From Clostridia bacterium (GTDB taxonomy: Bacteria > Bacillota > Clostridia > RGIG6154), in assembly GCA_017410375.1 (NCBI GenBank), contig JAFQQW010000042.1, forward strand, positions 1 through 47,275: a stretch of 47,275 nt of DNA, written 5' to 3'. Each line of letters begins with the position of its first letter. Within the stretch, counting starts at the first letter, position 1. The notes beneath the pieces were generated by a model. The model did not search any database. It saw only the letters and a program-made list of their open reading frames with translations, and was not told where the DNA came from. This document shows, piece after piece, positions 7,833-15,060 of the stretch. A program made the translations under genes and the position numbers.

Positions 7833-7868
7833 TAGACCAATGTTAGTACATTTTGGGGCATTGGTCTA
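7833..7868. repeat. 10-bp inverted repeat inside the invertible segment
   Basis: TAGACCAATG (7833-7842) and CATTGGTCTA (7859-7868) are perfectly complementary around 16 bases. No T-run follows on either strand, so a terminator is unlikely. A protein-binding operator or a recombination accessory site is possible. Confidence 0.6.
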
Positions 7869-7925
7869 GTTGTCGTGGTTATTTATATTTTTTATAAATT
7901 TCAAACTTAAAAGTTTCGCAAATTA

Positions 7926-7954
7926 TTGACTTTTTTCAGTATTGGTAGTATAAT
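7926..7954 (+). promoter_or_regulatory. Strong promoter within the invertible segment, present orientation
   Basis: TTGACT (7926-7931), exactly 17 bases, then TATAAT (7949-7954). Predicted start near 7961. In the present orientation it faces away from the surface genes and produces about 57 nt before the terminator at 7990-8017. Confidence 0.75.
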
Positions 7955-7989
7955 ATTATCTATAATTATATGTATATCTAGCTTTTTCA

Positions 7990-8011
7990 CCACATAATAC
8001 AGATTATGTGG
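7990..8011 (-). repeat. Right inverted repeat of the candidate invertible promoter
   Basis: Perfect 9-bp arms, CCACATAAT and ATTATGTGG, around the core ACAG. It is the inverted partner of 7751-7772; the one difference is in an outer arm. Confidence 0.7.
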
Positions 8012-8017
8012 TTTTTT
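7990..8017 (+). terminator. Hairpin plus T-run overlapping the right repeat
   Basis: The right repeat forms a 9-bp stem with a 4-base loop and is followed at once by TTTTTT (8012-8017). It should stop the transcript from 7961. The T-run lies outside the invertible segment, and no T-run follows the left repeat in the leftward direction. Confidence 0.7.
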
Positions 8018-8022
8018 GTTTT

Positions 8023-8864
8023 CTAACAGAGTAGAAGTCCTAATTTTTGAATTTGCATTCTATGGATTTCACCTGACTCCATTGTATATATTCTCGTTGT
8101 GTTTACACTTGAATGTCCAAGAATATCAGCAAGTCGTACGACATCTTTTTGGATAGAGTAGTAGGTACGAGCAAACAAATGGCGCGGAGATTGTGAGGGA
8201 ATACTTTATCTTTTGATATCCTTGCGCTTTCGCATAGTTTCTTCATATCAGACCATATGTTGCTTCTATCAAGCGGTTTTCCGTTTTTGCTAACGAATAC
8301 GGAACCACTTTTTATATTGTTTTCTTTCATATATCCTTTTAGCATTTTGCAAAGTTGCTTAGGTAAGATAACTATTCTCATTTTACCTTTACAGTTGATT
8401 GTTGCTTGTCCAGATTTGACGGCAGAAACCGTTATAGCTTTAAGTTCTGATACACGGATACCTGTTGAACATATGGTTTGCATAATGTGATATAGCCTTT
8501 GATTTTTCTTTTGCTTTGCAGCAACTAACAACCTTTCATACTCAGCTTTTGTCAGTTCTTTATCCTTGTTTGCAAAAATCTGTCTTTGGATTTTTAGTGC
8601 CTTTACCTTCAGGTCATACCACTCATTATATGCAAAGAAACTGTTAAGTGAGGACGGTATAGAATTTACACTTGCTGGAGCATATTTTTCCACAATATCT
8701 TGCTTGTATTCAAGCACAACACTTTTGTTCAACTCTGATTCTTTGCACCAATCCATAAATACTGATATGTCACGGATATACTTTTCCAAGGTAGAGGAGG
8801 ACTATTCCTCGTCAATTAAATATTCTTTAAACTTTTGTATTAGTTCATTTGTGATTTTTCTCAT
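8023..8864 (-). pseudogene. Tyrosine recombinase, broken by an amber codon and a frameshift
   Basis: Reconstructed, this is a full-length recombinase of about 280 residues with an N-terminal SAM-like core-binding domain and a C-terminal catalytic domain. The gene starts at ATG 8864 (AAAGGAG upstream) and reads MRKITNELIQKFKEYLIDEE, then a TAG at 8804-8802, then SSSTLEKYIRD in the same frame. The first catalytic Arg (TGIRVSEL) and HNLR are intact. An extra GC near 8182-8187 shifts the frame right after HNLR; the lost frame still encodes HLFARTYY, LGHSSVNTTRIYT with the catalytic Tyr, and a stop at 8025-8023. Internal reinitiation (8789-8103) would lack the Tyr. The shared promoter at 8957-8985 drives it. 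Its adjacency to the inverted repeats suggests it was the invertase. Confidence 0.85.
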
Positions 8865-8956
8865 TTTGAATCAACTCCTTTGATTTTATTTTACCACCAA
8901 CGATAAAATATATAAGAGCTGTCAATGATTTGCGTTATCTCCTTATTCAACCACAA

Positions 8957-8985
8957 ACAATACCATAGAGAACATATGAAGTCTA
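8957..8985 (-). promoter_or_regulatory. Promoter of the recombinase pseudogene (shared block)
   Basis: TAGACT (8985-8980), 17 bases, TATTGT (8962-8957). An 18-base block around the -10 is identical to the one at the 1552-1580 promoter. Confidence 0.5.
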
Positions 8986-9075
8986 TAGGCCAATTGTAAC
9001 AAAACATTTTAGTTATAGTAATTTTCAACGTTATCTTTAGATTGGTTATTCGTAAAGAATTTTAATACTTAAATC

Positions 9076-9123
9076 AAAAAACGATAAGATATAGCCTAAA
9101 CATTTAGCTATATCTTATCGTTT
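9076..9123 (-). terminator. Strong terminator of the defence-like operon
   Basis: A 17-bp perfect stem (9079-9095 with 9107-9123), 11-base loop, and a run of six T on the minus strand. It begins 9 bases after the methyltransferase stop codon. Confidence 0.9.
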
Positions 9124-9131
9124 AACACACT

Positions 9132-11378
9132 CTAAAAAAGATATTTGTGTGCACTATTTTTAATGTCATTTGGCAAATTAGCTATAGGAACCCTGAGCAA
9201 TTCGCCTGGTTCAATCTTCTTTAATCCTCCGGCATAAATGCGAGAAAAGTTAGGCAGAATATTTTCTGCAGTATAATTCAAAGCTGAAAGCAATATATCA
9301 TATAATGAGTTATCTCTTTTTAACATATCCATTAACCAACTTTTGGGATATAATAAAATATATGTGTTTAGTGCAATAGCATTAGATTTATTCCACAAAA
9401 AATAAATAGGTTGCTTATTTTTACTTCCTCTGCCCATGTAAGTCATCAAAAAAGGTGGTGGCAAACGTGTTTCTTGTTTATACCATGGTTCTCTAGATTT
9501 TACAAGAGTTCTATCAATTATCCTTTTTCCGTCGTTTTGCTTTATTTTAGCTAATTGCAGATATTCATAAAATTTTGGGAAAGTATTTTTTATATACTCT
9601 TCATCCATATCCGAATCTATTATTACAAGTTGTTGTTCTAATAATGGATATCCCTTATCATCAGAATCTATAATGTTAGACTCCAAAAACCTAGACTTAG
9701 GCAATATAGGTTTTAAGGCAACTTCAGGAATTTCATATTCTACAGCTTTTCCTCTATCTAATACAAAATAAGAATTTGCGCCTGTAGCAATTCCTCTTTT
9801 AATATCAAACAAATCTGCAAATGTAATTCTATTATTTTCATCAAATTGGTATAAACCCTCATGGCCATTTAAAATAATATTTCGCCAGTTTGTTTTTTCA
9901 TTTTTTAATAATTGAGAATTTATTTTTGTTTTCATCTCTGGTTTTTCTGAAGAATAACCATATGAGACTTCGATATCATAATCATAGTCACATTTACACT
10001 TTTTAAAAGTTACTATACATGTAGAAACATTTGCTTTTTCAAATTGTCCCTCTTGCTCTTTATATATATGCAGTCTCATAAGTTGCACATTATTCAATAA
10101 ATATTCTCGGATTGCCCTGCCATATTTAGTTTGAAGAAATAGGGAAGGAATCAGCCATGAAGCCACTCCTCCTTCTTTGAGCCATTTATCCATTATTAGT
10201 AAATGGTATACATATAAACTTGCATCTCCTGGAATATCTATTCCTGTCTGTAATTTTGCACACTCTTTTGCCACTTTCAAATAGCCTGTTGATATATCCT
10301 CATGTCTATTATATGGTGGATTTGCTAATATTAAATTCCGTTGGGGGGGTATTTTTATTGTGGTAGATATAGCATCTCCTAATATCACTTCTAGTCCACG
10401 AAGTTGATATCGTGTAGATGCATCTCTAACTGCATCCTCATTAATATCAATGCCAGTTGCCGTTTTAATCAAATAATCTTCATTAATATTTTGATTTAGT
10501 AAGGCTAAATAAAGTGCGCCATTTCCTATAGTAGGATCTCCAAAATGAATTTCTTTCTGCTCATCATAAAAAAATTCCATTGCACAAGAAACCATTTCTC
10601 GAGCATACTCTGGGGGAGTTACATAAATATTAGCCTTATCTTTATTAATAAAAATCTTATCTTCATAATATATTTCCCCGTTTGGAGATACTACAAAATT
10701 CTCTTGCCTTTTATTTTCTGTACTAGAGTTAGTTTGATTTAAATAAACTGATTTTGCAATTCCTTTTTTCTTGGCTTTTGATTTTTTTATATATATATTA
10801 AGCCCTTCAATAATTGATTTTATATAACTTATTTTATACTTTTGATTACTCAAATTATTATTAAAATCTTTAACCCTCTCGTAAGGTAGTAAGTCATTGA
10901 CCAAATTTTCAATATTTTTTATCGAATTCCCTTCAGGCTGTCTTCCTATTGTGTTTAAAACGAGTTTTTGCGGATGACTAAATTTAAGTTTGTAATTCCA
11001 ATCTATTTCCAAAAGCATATTATATAATTTAGTGGCAAAAGTATAATCTTTTCCTTCATATAATGTTAAATGGAGTCTGCTAAAAGGATAGTCAGGCTTA
11101 TAATCAATTTTTTCCAGTTCCTCAGATTCACATCTTAAAAAGACTACATAATTTGTGCTTTCATTTAACATGTCAAGATTAAAAGCCCCAGGTTCTATGA
11201 GATTTAAATATGCAGGCATAATTTCTTCAATATACTCTGTTGCAAGCCCTTCATTTTTTAATGGTCTAAGTGTTATGTGGGGCAGTGATTTGCTGTTTGG
11301 GTTGCAAATATATTTTATCAATGTCAAACACTTTTCTATATATTGATTATTGTTTAAAAAAAGTGCATAATATTTCAT
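9132..11378 (-). CDS. 2H-phosphoesterase-like domain fused to N6-adenine DNA methyltransferase
   Basis: A 748-residue, probably cytoplasmic protein. Residues 1-150 carry two HxT motifs, H34-I-T and H103-L-T, 69 residues apart inside hydrophobic strands, the hallmark of 2H phosphoesterases (RNA ligase-like enzymes that open cyclic or 2'-5' phosphodiesters). Residues 250-500 form a class I methyltransferase: SAM loop F-G-D-P-T-I-G-N-G-A (279-288), acidic GIDINED (309-315) and catalytic NPPY (353-356), so adenine-N6 is the expected target. The rest, with KRGIATGANSYFVL, resembles the TaqI/Eco57I-type specificity region. No nuclease motif is seen. ATG 11378 follows AGAGG; it is 17 bases after the nucleotidyltransferase stop and last in the operon. 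Confidence 0.8.
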   Translation of the reverse strand: MKYYALFLNNNQYIEKCLTLIKYICNPNSKSLPHITLRPLKNEGLATEYIEEIMPAYLNLIEPGAFNLDMLNESTNYVVFLRCESEELEKIDYKPDYPFSRLHLTLYEGKDYTFATKLYNMLLEIDWNYKLKFSHPQKLVLNTIGRQPEGNSIKNIENLVNDLLPYERVKDFNNNLSNQKYKISYIKSIIEGLNIYIKKSKAKKKGIAKSVYLNQTNSSTENKRQENFVVSPNGEIYYEDKIFINKDKANIYVTPPEYAREMVSCAMEFFYDEQKEIHFGDPTIGNGALYLALLNQNINEDYLIKTATGIDINEDAVRDASTRYQLRGLEVILGDAISTTIKIPPQRNLILANPPYNRHEDISTGYLKVAKECAKLQTGIDIPGDASLYVYHLLIMDKWLKEGGVASWLIPSLFLQTKYGRAIREYLLNNVQLMRLHIYKEQEGQFEKANVSTCIVTFKKCKCDYDYDIEVSYGYSSEKPEMKTKINSQLLKNEKTNWRNIILNGHEGLYQFDENNRITFADLFDIKRGIATGANSYFVLDRGKAVEYEIPEVALKPILPKSRFLESNIIDSDDKGYPLLEQQLVIIDSDMDEEYIKNTFPKFYEYLQLAKIKQNDGKRIIDRTLVKSREPWYKQETRLPPPFLMTYMGRGSKNKQPIYFLWNKSNAIALNTYILLYPKSWLMDMLKRDNSLYDILLSALNYTAENILPNFSRIYAGGLKKIEPGELLRVPIANLPNDIKNSAHKYLF

Positions 11379-11395
11379 ACATATACCTCTCAAAA

Positions 11396-12349
11396 TTAAT
11401 ACAAATCTAGCTTCTCCTTTAAAACACTATTTGTTTCAGATACTTTCTTCATTAGTTCATGTATAACAAGTTGGTGAAACTCATCGGCTTTTTTAAATGC
11501 CTCATTCTTATTTTTAATAGTCCACCAATTGATGTCATATTTTCTTAGATCCATATACCATTTGTATTCTGTTTTAATTCTCGATATAATTGAATTTATA
11601 TCGGGGACAAAAGTTTCTAACTCATTTATTCTCTCAAATGGTGTTAACAACATATATTTTTTTACATCTTCAGGAGTAAGTTGAGGTTTGAATAAGCAAG
11701 CAATCATTGAATAGCATGTGATTAGCCTAGCAAATTTCAATTTTAATCTTTTCCAATTCTTTTTGTTTTCATCATCTAATGGATCTCTTCTGTACTCATA
11801 ATTTAAAGCTAATGTGTACCAATAACGCAATATGTCATTAATTAGAAACAGAGGATAGAAGTTATCACTATGCTTTTCGTAATCCACAAAATATTTTTCA
11901 ACTATGTTGTCTACAATTTTATTATATAATTCCTCATTATAAAGGGGTCTGCTCTCTAACATTAGAAGCATTCTAGCAGTAAAACTGTTATTAAAATCTT
12001 CATTTCTGCTACCAATGTCTAATAAATTTTCTTTTTTTATAAACTCCCAATACTCACCTTGTTTACTAGGTTCCGGAAATTGATTCTTTTTATTGATATC
12101 ATACATTTTTGAAAAAAAGTTATACTTATCTAAATTGGAGACAGGCTTTGGTTCATTAGAATCAATGATGAAAAAAAGATCCAAATCTGAATTGTTAGAC
12201 ATCTCAAGCCTTCCCAGTGAGCCACATGTAAAAACACAAATTTTTTTATTAAATGAACTATCAAAAGAAAACGTACTTTGCATATTATCTTTTAATAACT
12301 TTATTTTATCTAATGATTGGGTTTTCAATTCAAAAAAATAGTTGTTCAT
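11396..12349 (-). CDS. Pol-beta-type nucleotidyltransferase (GlnD/DUF294-like)
   Basis: A 317-residue cytoplasmic protein. The signature G43-S-L-G-R-x-E-M-x-x-x-S-D55-L-D57-L is that of DUF294/GlnD-like nucleotidyltransferases; the two Asp should bind metal. The C-terminal 200 residues are helical with conserved-looking aromatics (YPLFLINDILRYWYTLALNYEYRR). Substrate is unknown: it could modify a protein, an RNA or a small nucleotide. It is not a clear CD-NTase, whose GS motif lacks the downstream GRxEM. ATG 12349 has AGGAG nine bases upstream and begins 16 bases after the SLATT-like stop; the longer frame to 12442 overlaps that gene and is rejected. Confidence 0.75.
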   Translation of the reverse strand: MNNYFFELKTQSLDKIKLLKDNMQSTFSFDSSFNKKICVFTCGSLGRLEMSNNSDLDLFFIIDSNEPKPVSNLDKYNFFSKMYDINKKNQFPEPSKQGEYWEFIKKENLLDIGSRNEDFNNSFTARMLLMLESRPLYNEELYNKIVDNIVEKYFVDYEKHSDNFYPLFLINDILRYWYTLALNYEYRRDPLDDENKKNWKRLKLKFARLITCYSMIACLFKPQLTPEDVKKYMLLTPFERINELETFVPDINSIISRIKTEYKWYMDLRKYDINWWTIKNKNEAFKKADEFHQLVIHELMKKVSETNSVLKEKLDLY

Positions 12350-12365
12350 GCTTATTTCTCCTGTA

Positions 12366-12821
12366 TTAAATGTGTTTAATGGCTTTCTGCCAGTATTTAA
12401 TATTCTTTTGTTGGAGATTGTCCAACTTGTTTTTATAAACATTTAAATTAGCTGAGTCCATTTTGTTTGAAATTGCATCAAACACAAAATTATCTCTCAA
12501 AATATTTAACTCAATATGAATTGTTATGTTTCTAACCCAATATTCCTCAAAATTAAAATATGCGGATATTGCAGTAAAGAAAGTAATTGCGGATGTCGCT
12601 GTAATTCCCAATATTTTATGAAAGGTAGAATTAATAACATCATTAATACCACATATAATTGTACTTAACATTGCCAACAATAAAATAAGTATTTTCAGTG
12701 TTCTAACAATCACTTTATATTTCTTGTCCTGGTTGCTGAAATAATTATGATATTTATCTATCATATCAAAAGTATATCGAGCCTCTGGGGTTAATTTTTC
12801 ATACCATTCTTCGCTTTTCAT
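12366..12821 (-). CDS. SLATT/DUF4231-like two-TM protein
   Basis: A 151-residue protein with two adjacent membrane segments (about 43-62, ILILLLAMLSTIICGI; and 70-90, GITATSAITFFTAISAYFNF), then an amphipathic helical tail. This layout, and the YWVRNITIHIELNILRDNF region after TM2, match the SLATT/DUF4231 group. Published comparative analyses of SLATT proteins link them to nucleotide-activated conflict systems and predict a membrane-damaging effector role. It is the first gene of the operon, with a strong promoter 25 bases upstream of its ribosome site. Family assignment rests on topology plus local pattern; a structural match should be checked. Confidence 0.65.
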   Translation of the reverse strand: MKSEEWYEKLTPEARYTFDMIDKYHNYFSNQDKKYKVIVRTLKILILLLAMLSTIICGINDVINSTFHKILGITATSAITFFTAISAYFNFEEYWVRNITIHIELNILRDNFVFDAISNKMDSANLNVYKNKLDNLQQKNIKYWQKAIKHI

Positions 12822-12845
12822 ACTACCGCTCCCTTCTTTTTACAT

Positions 12846-12874
12846 ATTATAACATAATTTATGTTTATTTGCAA
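12846..12874 (-). promoter_or_regulatory. Promoter of the defence-like operon
   Basis: TTGCAA (12874-12869), 17-base spacer, TATAAT (12851-12846) on the minus strand, about 7 bases before an expected start. The leader is short. No operator is evident, so basal expression is likely. Confidence 0.8.
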
Positions 12875-13184
12875 TATTAACCATGTAGATTTTTTATAAG
12901 CATATAATTTTATATATCAATTCAATTATATTAACAAAGGAAATAAACTAAATTCTATTATTTTATTGTTAATTAGGTTGAGCTATGTTTCATCTTATAT
13001 TTGCCAGCTAAGGTGCGATATCACAATATGAGCGTTATAAGGTTTTTGTTTAAATGGTTTACATACATAAAAAGCATAGCCATCATTTATAACTATATTT
13101 TTGCTATACACTTAAGAATTCTTAAATCTTAATGTTATTTCGAAATATGTATCTCTACCACAAAAGGTCACAAATAAAATCATC
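12875..13184. other. AT-rich gap between the defence operon and relaxase gene
   Basis: About 310 bases with no credible ORF. The only structure noted is a 14-bp perfect palindrome, TTAAGAATTCTTAA (13112-13125), and no clear terminator for the relaxase transcript. Confidence 0.6.
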
Positions 13185-14717
13185 TTACATCCCCAACTGA
13201 ATATCATTGTCTTGAATTTCTTCGTATTCATCAATATCGACTTCGTCTATCTGGTTTGCTTTGAGAGATTCATCAGATGCTGTTGATCTAAGAGTTGCCC
13301 CCTGATTAATACCTTTTGTTAAGATAGCACCTATGAGCCCAGCTGCACCACCTAATGCAAACCCAAAGTTTGAACCGGCATCTTTGGCATCGAGTTTCTT
13401 TTTCTTCTCTTCGGGATCGTCATCTTGGTCGTTATCCATCAGCGAAGCCAAAGCTGTAAGAGTACCGACACCAGCGTCGAGAAGAATGTTGCTGCTCCTA
13501 TCGTAATTTCCAGGAACTTCAACAGATGTTTCTTCAGCATATCTGTAGCTTCCTCCAATGCTTCTAAGTTGGTTCTCATTTCCGAGGAGAACTCTGAAAT
13601 AAAATTCTCTCTCATCTTCCCATCCTGTTTCAAAGTATTCTCCACATCCTTCACTGTCTCCGTGTGTTTTCTCTGAATATAGTTGGTCATATCCGCCAGT
13701 TTCTGCAATAGCTGATTCATCAGGTCGATCTGATTCTCTTCTATCATATCGCTCGTCGCCAACTTCGAAATTACTTCGTACAGTTACGGCTGAAATTCTA
13801 CCATATCCTTCATCAGTTGTATCTCGATTGACCTCTGTTCCTTTGGTATGGAACATATCTCCACTTGATAAGTCTGTTGTGCGAGTTCTTCCAAATTTGA
13901 AGAGTTCCTCTTGATTAATTCTTCCATCGAGAAGTTCTTTTGTGAGTTGTTCTCGTATCTTGAATTCATTCTCAATCATCTCCTTTAAAAATTTATCATC
14001 ATGCAGTTTAATATCTCTGCACAGTTTTCCATTTGGACAAGTAAAAGTGATATTTTTTCTTTCATCTGTCCATCTCATTTGGTATCCTCGTTTTGCCATT
14101 TCTTTTGTAAATTGATTTCGATTACCGCTATATTTCATACTCTCTTGAATATCACTTATAAGCCTAAATTTCCAGCTCTGACCTTTTTCTGCGGCACGAT
14201 ATTCTCTTGTTGAAATACTTCTGCCGCCTTTTTCATAAGGAGGCAACACAGAGAAGCCTTGACTGATACAAATTTCATCACTAATATCTCTTAAAACCTT
14301 TAGGGAATTGGGAGTGAAATGTATCTTAGAACCGTTTTCAAAATTCACAGAATTAACAACAAAATTGGAATGTAAATGAGGCTCGTCCATATGTGTACAA
14401 ACTAAAACCTCATGTCCCGGCCAAGCTCGTTTAGCAAACTCAATCCCAACCTCATGTACTTGCTCAGGCGTAATTTTTTCTTCAGGTGAAAACGATTGAG
14501 AAAAATGATAGAAATTCATACCGGTTTCTTTGTGATAAACTGCTTTTGTTGTCATAAATTCTGCATAGGCATTTTCGCCAAAACAATTAATTCCGGTGAT
14601 TAATTTTCTTCCTGAATTCACATCAAACGTTTTCTCTTTCCTCAGACAATAATTGATGAGACCACGCATTGCACTTGGGCTTTGTTTTGCTTCAGGAATT
14701 ACATTTACTGTTGCCAT
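13185..14717 (-). CDS. mobA: Mobilization relaxase (MobA/VirD2-like)
   Basis: A 510-residue relaxase that nicks the element's oriT and pilots the DNA strand into a recipient, using another element's conjugation apparatus. The N-terminal 160 residues contain the metal-binding HxDxxHxH motif, seen as HMDEPHLHSNF, preceded by the HFSQSF strand and Tyr residues suitable for catalysis. The C-terminal half is hydrophilic and of low complexity, with a final hydrophobic Gly/Ala segment (FGFALGGAAGLIGAI). Two other ORFs are nested there out of frame. Its ATG at 14717 overlaps the mobC stop (TGATG), so the genes are coupled. No type IV secretion genes are in the window. Confidence 0.85.
   Translation of the reverse strand: MATVNVIPEAKQSPSAMRGLINYCLRKEKTFDVNSGRKLITGINCFGENAYAEFMTTKAVYHKETGMNFYHFSQSFSPEEKITPEQVHEVGIEFAKRAWPGHEVLVCTHMDEPHLHSNFVVNSVNFENGSKIHFTPNSLKVLRDISDEICISQGFSVLPPYEKGGRSISTREYRAAEKGQSWKFRLISDIQESMKYSGNRNQFTKEMAKRGYQMRWTDERKNITFTCPNGKLCRDIKLHDDKFLKEMIENEFKIREQLTKELLDGRINQEELFKFGRTRTTDLSSGDMFHTKGTEVNRDTTDEGYGRISAVTVRSNFEVGDERYDRRESDRPDESAIAETGGYDQLYSEKTHGDSEGCGEYFETGWEDEREFYFRVLLGNENQLRSIGGSYRYAEETSVEVPGNYDRSSNILLDAGVGTLTALASLMDNDQDDDPEEKKKKLDAKDAGSNFGFALGGAAGLIGAILTKGINQGATLRSTASDESLKANQIDEVDIDEYEEIQDNDIQLGM
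13439..13747 (-). CDS. ORF nested in the relaxase gene: coiled coil plus C-terminal TM
   Basis: About 102 residues in another frame on the same strand. It has a long amphipathic helix (IEENQIDLMNQLLQKLADM...VENTLKQDGKM) and a C-terminal membrane segment (FLEITIGAATFFSTLVSVLLQL). This is far more protein-like than a chance shadow. ColE1 and RSF1010 mobilization loci also carry small genes inside the relaxase gene, one of them membrane-associated. The start is uncertain: ATG 13747 has a weak site, and TTG 13762 is another option. Coupling to the upstream nested ORF is plausible. Confidence 0.55.
   Translation of the reverse strand: MIEENQIDLMNQLLQKLADMTNYIQRKHTETVKDVENTLKQDGKMRENFISEFSSEMRTNLEALEEATDMLKKHLLKFLEITIGAATFFSTLVSVLLQLWLR
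13784..13969 (-). CDS. Small ORF nested in the relaxase gene
   Basis: A 61-residue hydrophilic, helical frame (MNSRYENNSQKNFSMEELIK...). ATG 13969 has AAAGGAG ten bases upstream, itself inside the relaxase codons for KE. It shares a reading direction with the second nested ORF, 37 bases downstream. Similar to the two nested genes of ColE1-type mob regions in layout, not in recognised sequence. Confidence 0.4.
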   Translation of the reverse strand: MNSRYENNSQKNFSMEELIKRNSSNLEELAQQTYQVEICSIPKEQRSIEIQLMKDMVEFQP

Positions 14718-15031
14718 CAATCTCGCCTCGCAATCTCTCCAATGCGATCATTTAATTTATTAATCGCATTGATAAATTCTTCGAAATTATACGAGTAAAA
14801 CACCTTTGCATTAACCTTTTGCGTGAGCTGATTAATGTTGTTACCTATGCGCTTAAGTTCTAATAAAAAAGGTTGCATATTTACGGGAATATAGATAGGC
14901 GTTTCGTTGGAAAGTCTGACCATATAATCTGAAACACTTAGATCTGCTTTGTCTGCACGTTTTTGAATATATTGTTTTTCTTTCTCCGTAACTCGTATTG
15001 TTAATGTCTTATCTCTTTTTCTTTTTGACAT
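14717..15031 (-). CDS. mobC: MobC-like relaxosome accessory protein
   Basis: A 104-residue protein with an N-terminal ribbon-helix-helix (KTLTIRVTEKEKQYIQKRA, then LSVSDYMVRLS) and a C-terminal helix with ELKRIGNNINQLTQKVNA, the pattern of MobC/NikA-like proteins that bind oriT and help the relaxase melt it. The ATG follows AAGGAGG by 8 bases. It sits between the hairpin-rich presumed oriT and the relaxase gene, with which it overlaps by one base. Confidence 0.85.
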   Translation of the reverse strand: MSKRKRDKTLTIRVTEKEKQYIQKRADKADLSVSDYMVRLSNETPIYIPVNMQPFLLELKRIGNNINQLTQKVNAKVFYSYNFEEFINAINKLNDRIGEIARRD

Positions 15032-15060
15032 TTATATTACCTCCTTAATCAAAGTGGGTC

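Larger units (their letters stand above)
7773..7989. other. Candidate invertible segment carrying a promoter
   Basis: A 217-bp gene-free segment between two inverted 22-bp sites. It holds a strong promoter pointing right (7926-7954) and a 10-bp perfect inverted repeat (7833-7868). Inversion would turn the promoter towards the lipoprotein gene with a leader of about 85 bases. A tyrosine recombinase gene, now broken, lies directly beside it. No reads or second genome are available here, so inversion is inferred. Confidence 0.6.

Noticed and set aside
7990-8011. A simple palindromic terminator with no recombination role
   Set aside because: It does act as a terminator, but a near-identical inverted copy without a T-run lies at 7751-7772 with an asymmetric core, which termination alone does not explain.
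11396-12349. Calling the nucleotidyltransferase a CBASS CD-NTase
   Set aside because: The motif GSLGRLEM...SDLDL is of the GlnD/DUF294 type and no Cap genes are present, so the system is not classified as CBASS.
13112-13125. 14-bp palindrome TTAAGAATTCTTAA as an operator
   Set aside because: AT-rich palindromes of this length occur by chance here, and it is not near a promoter.
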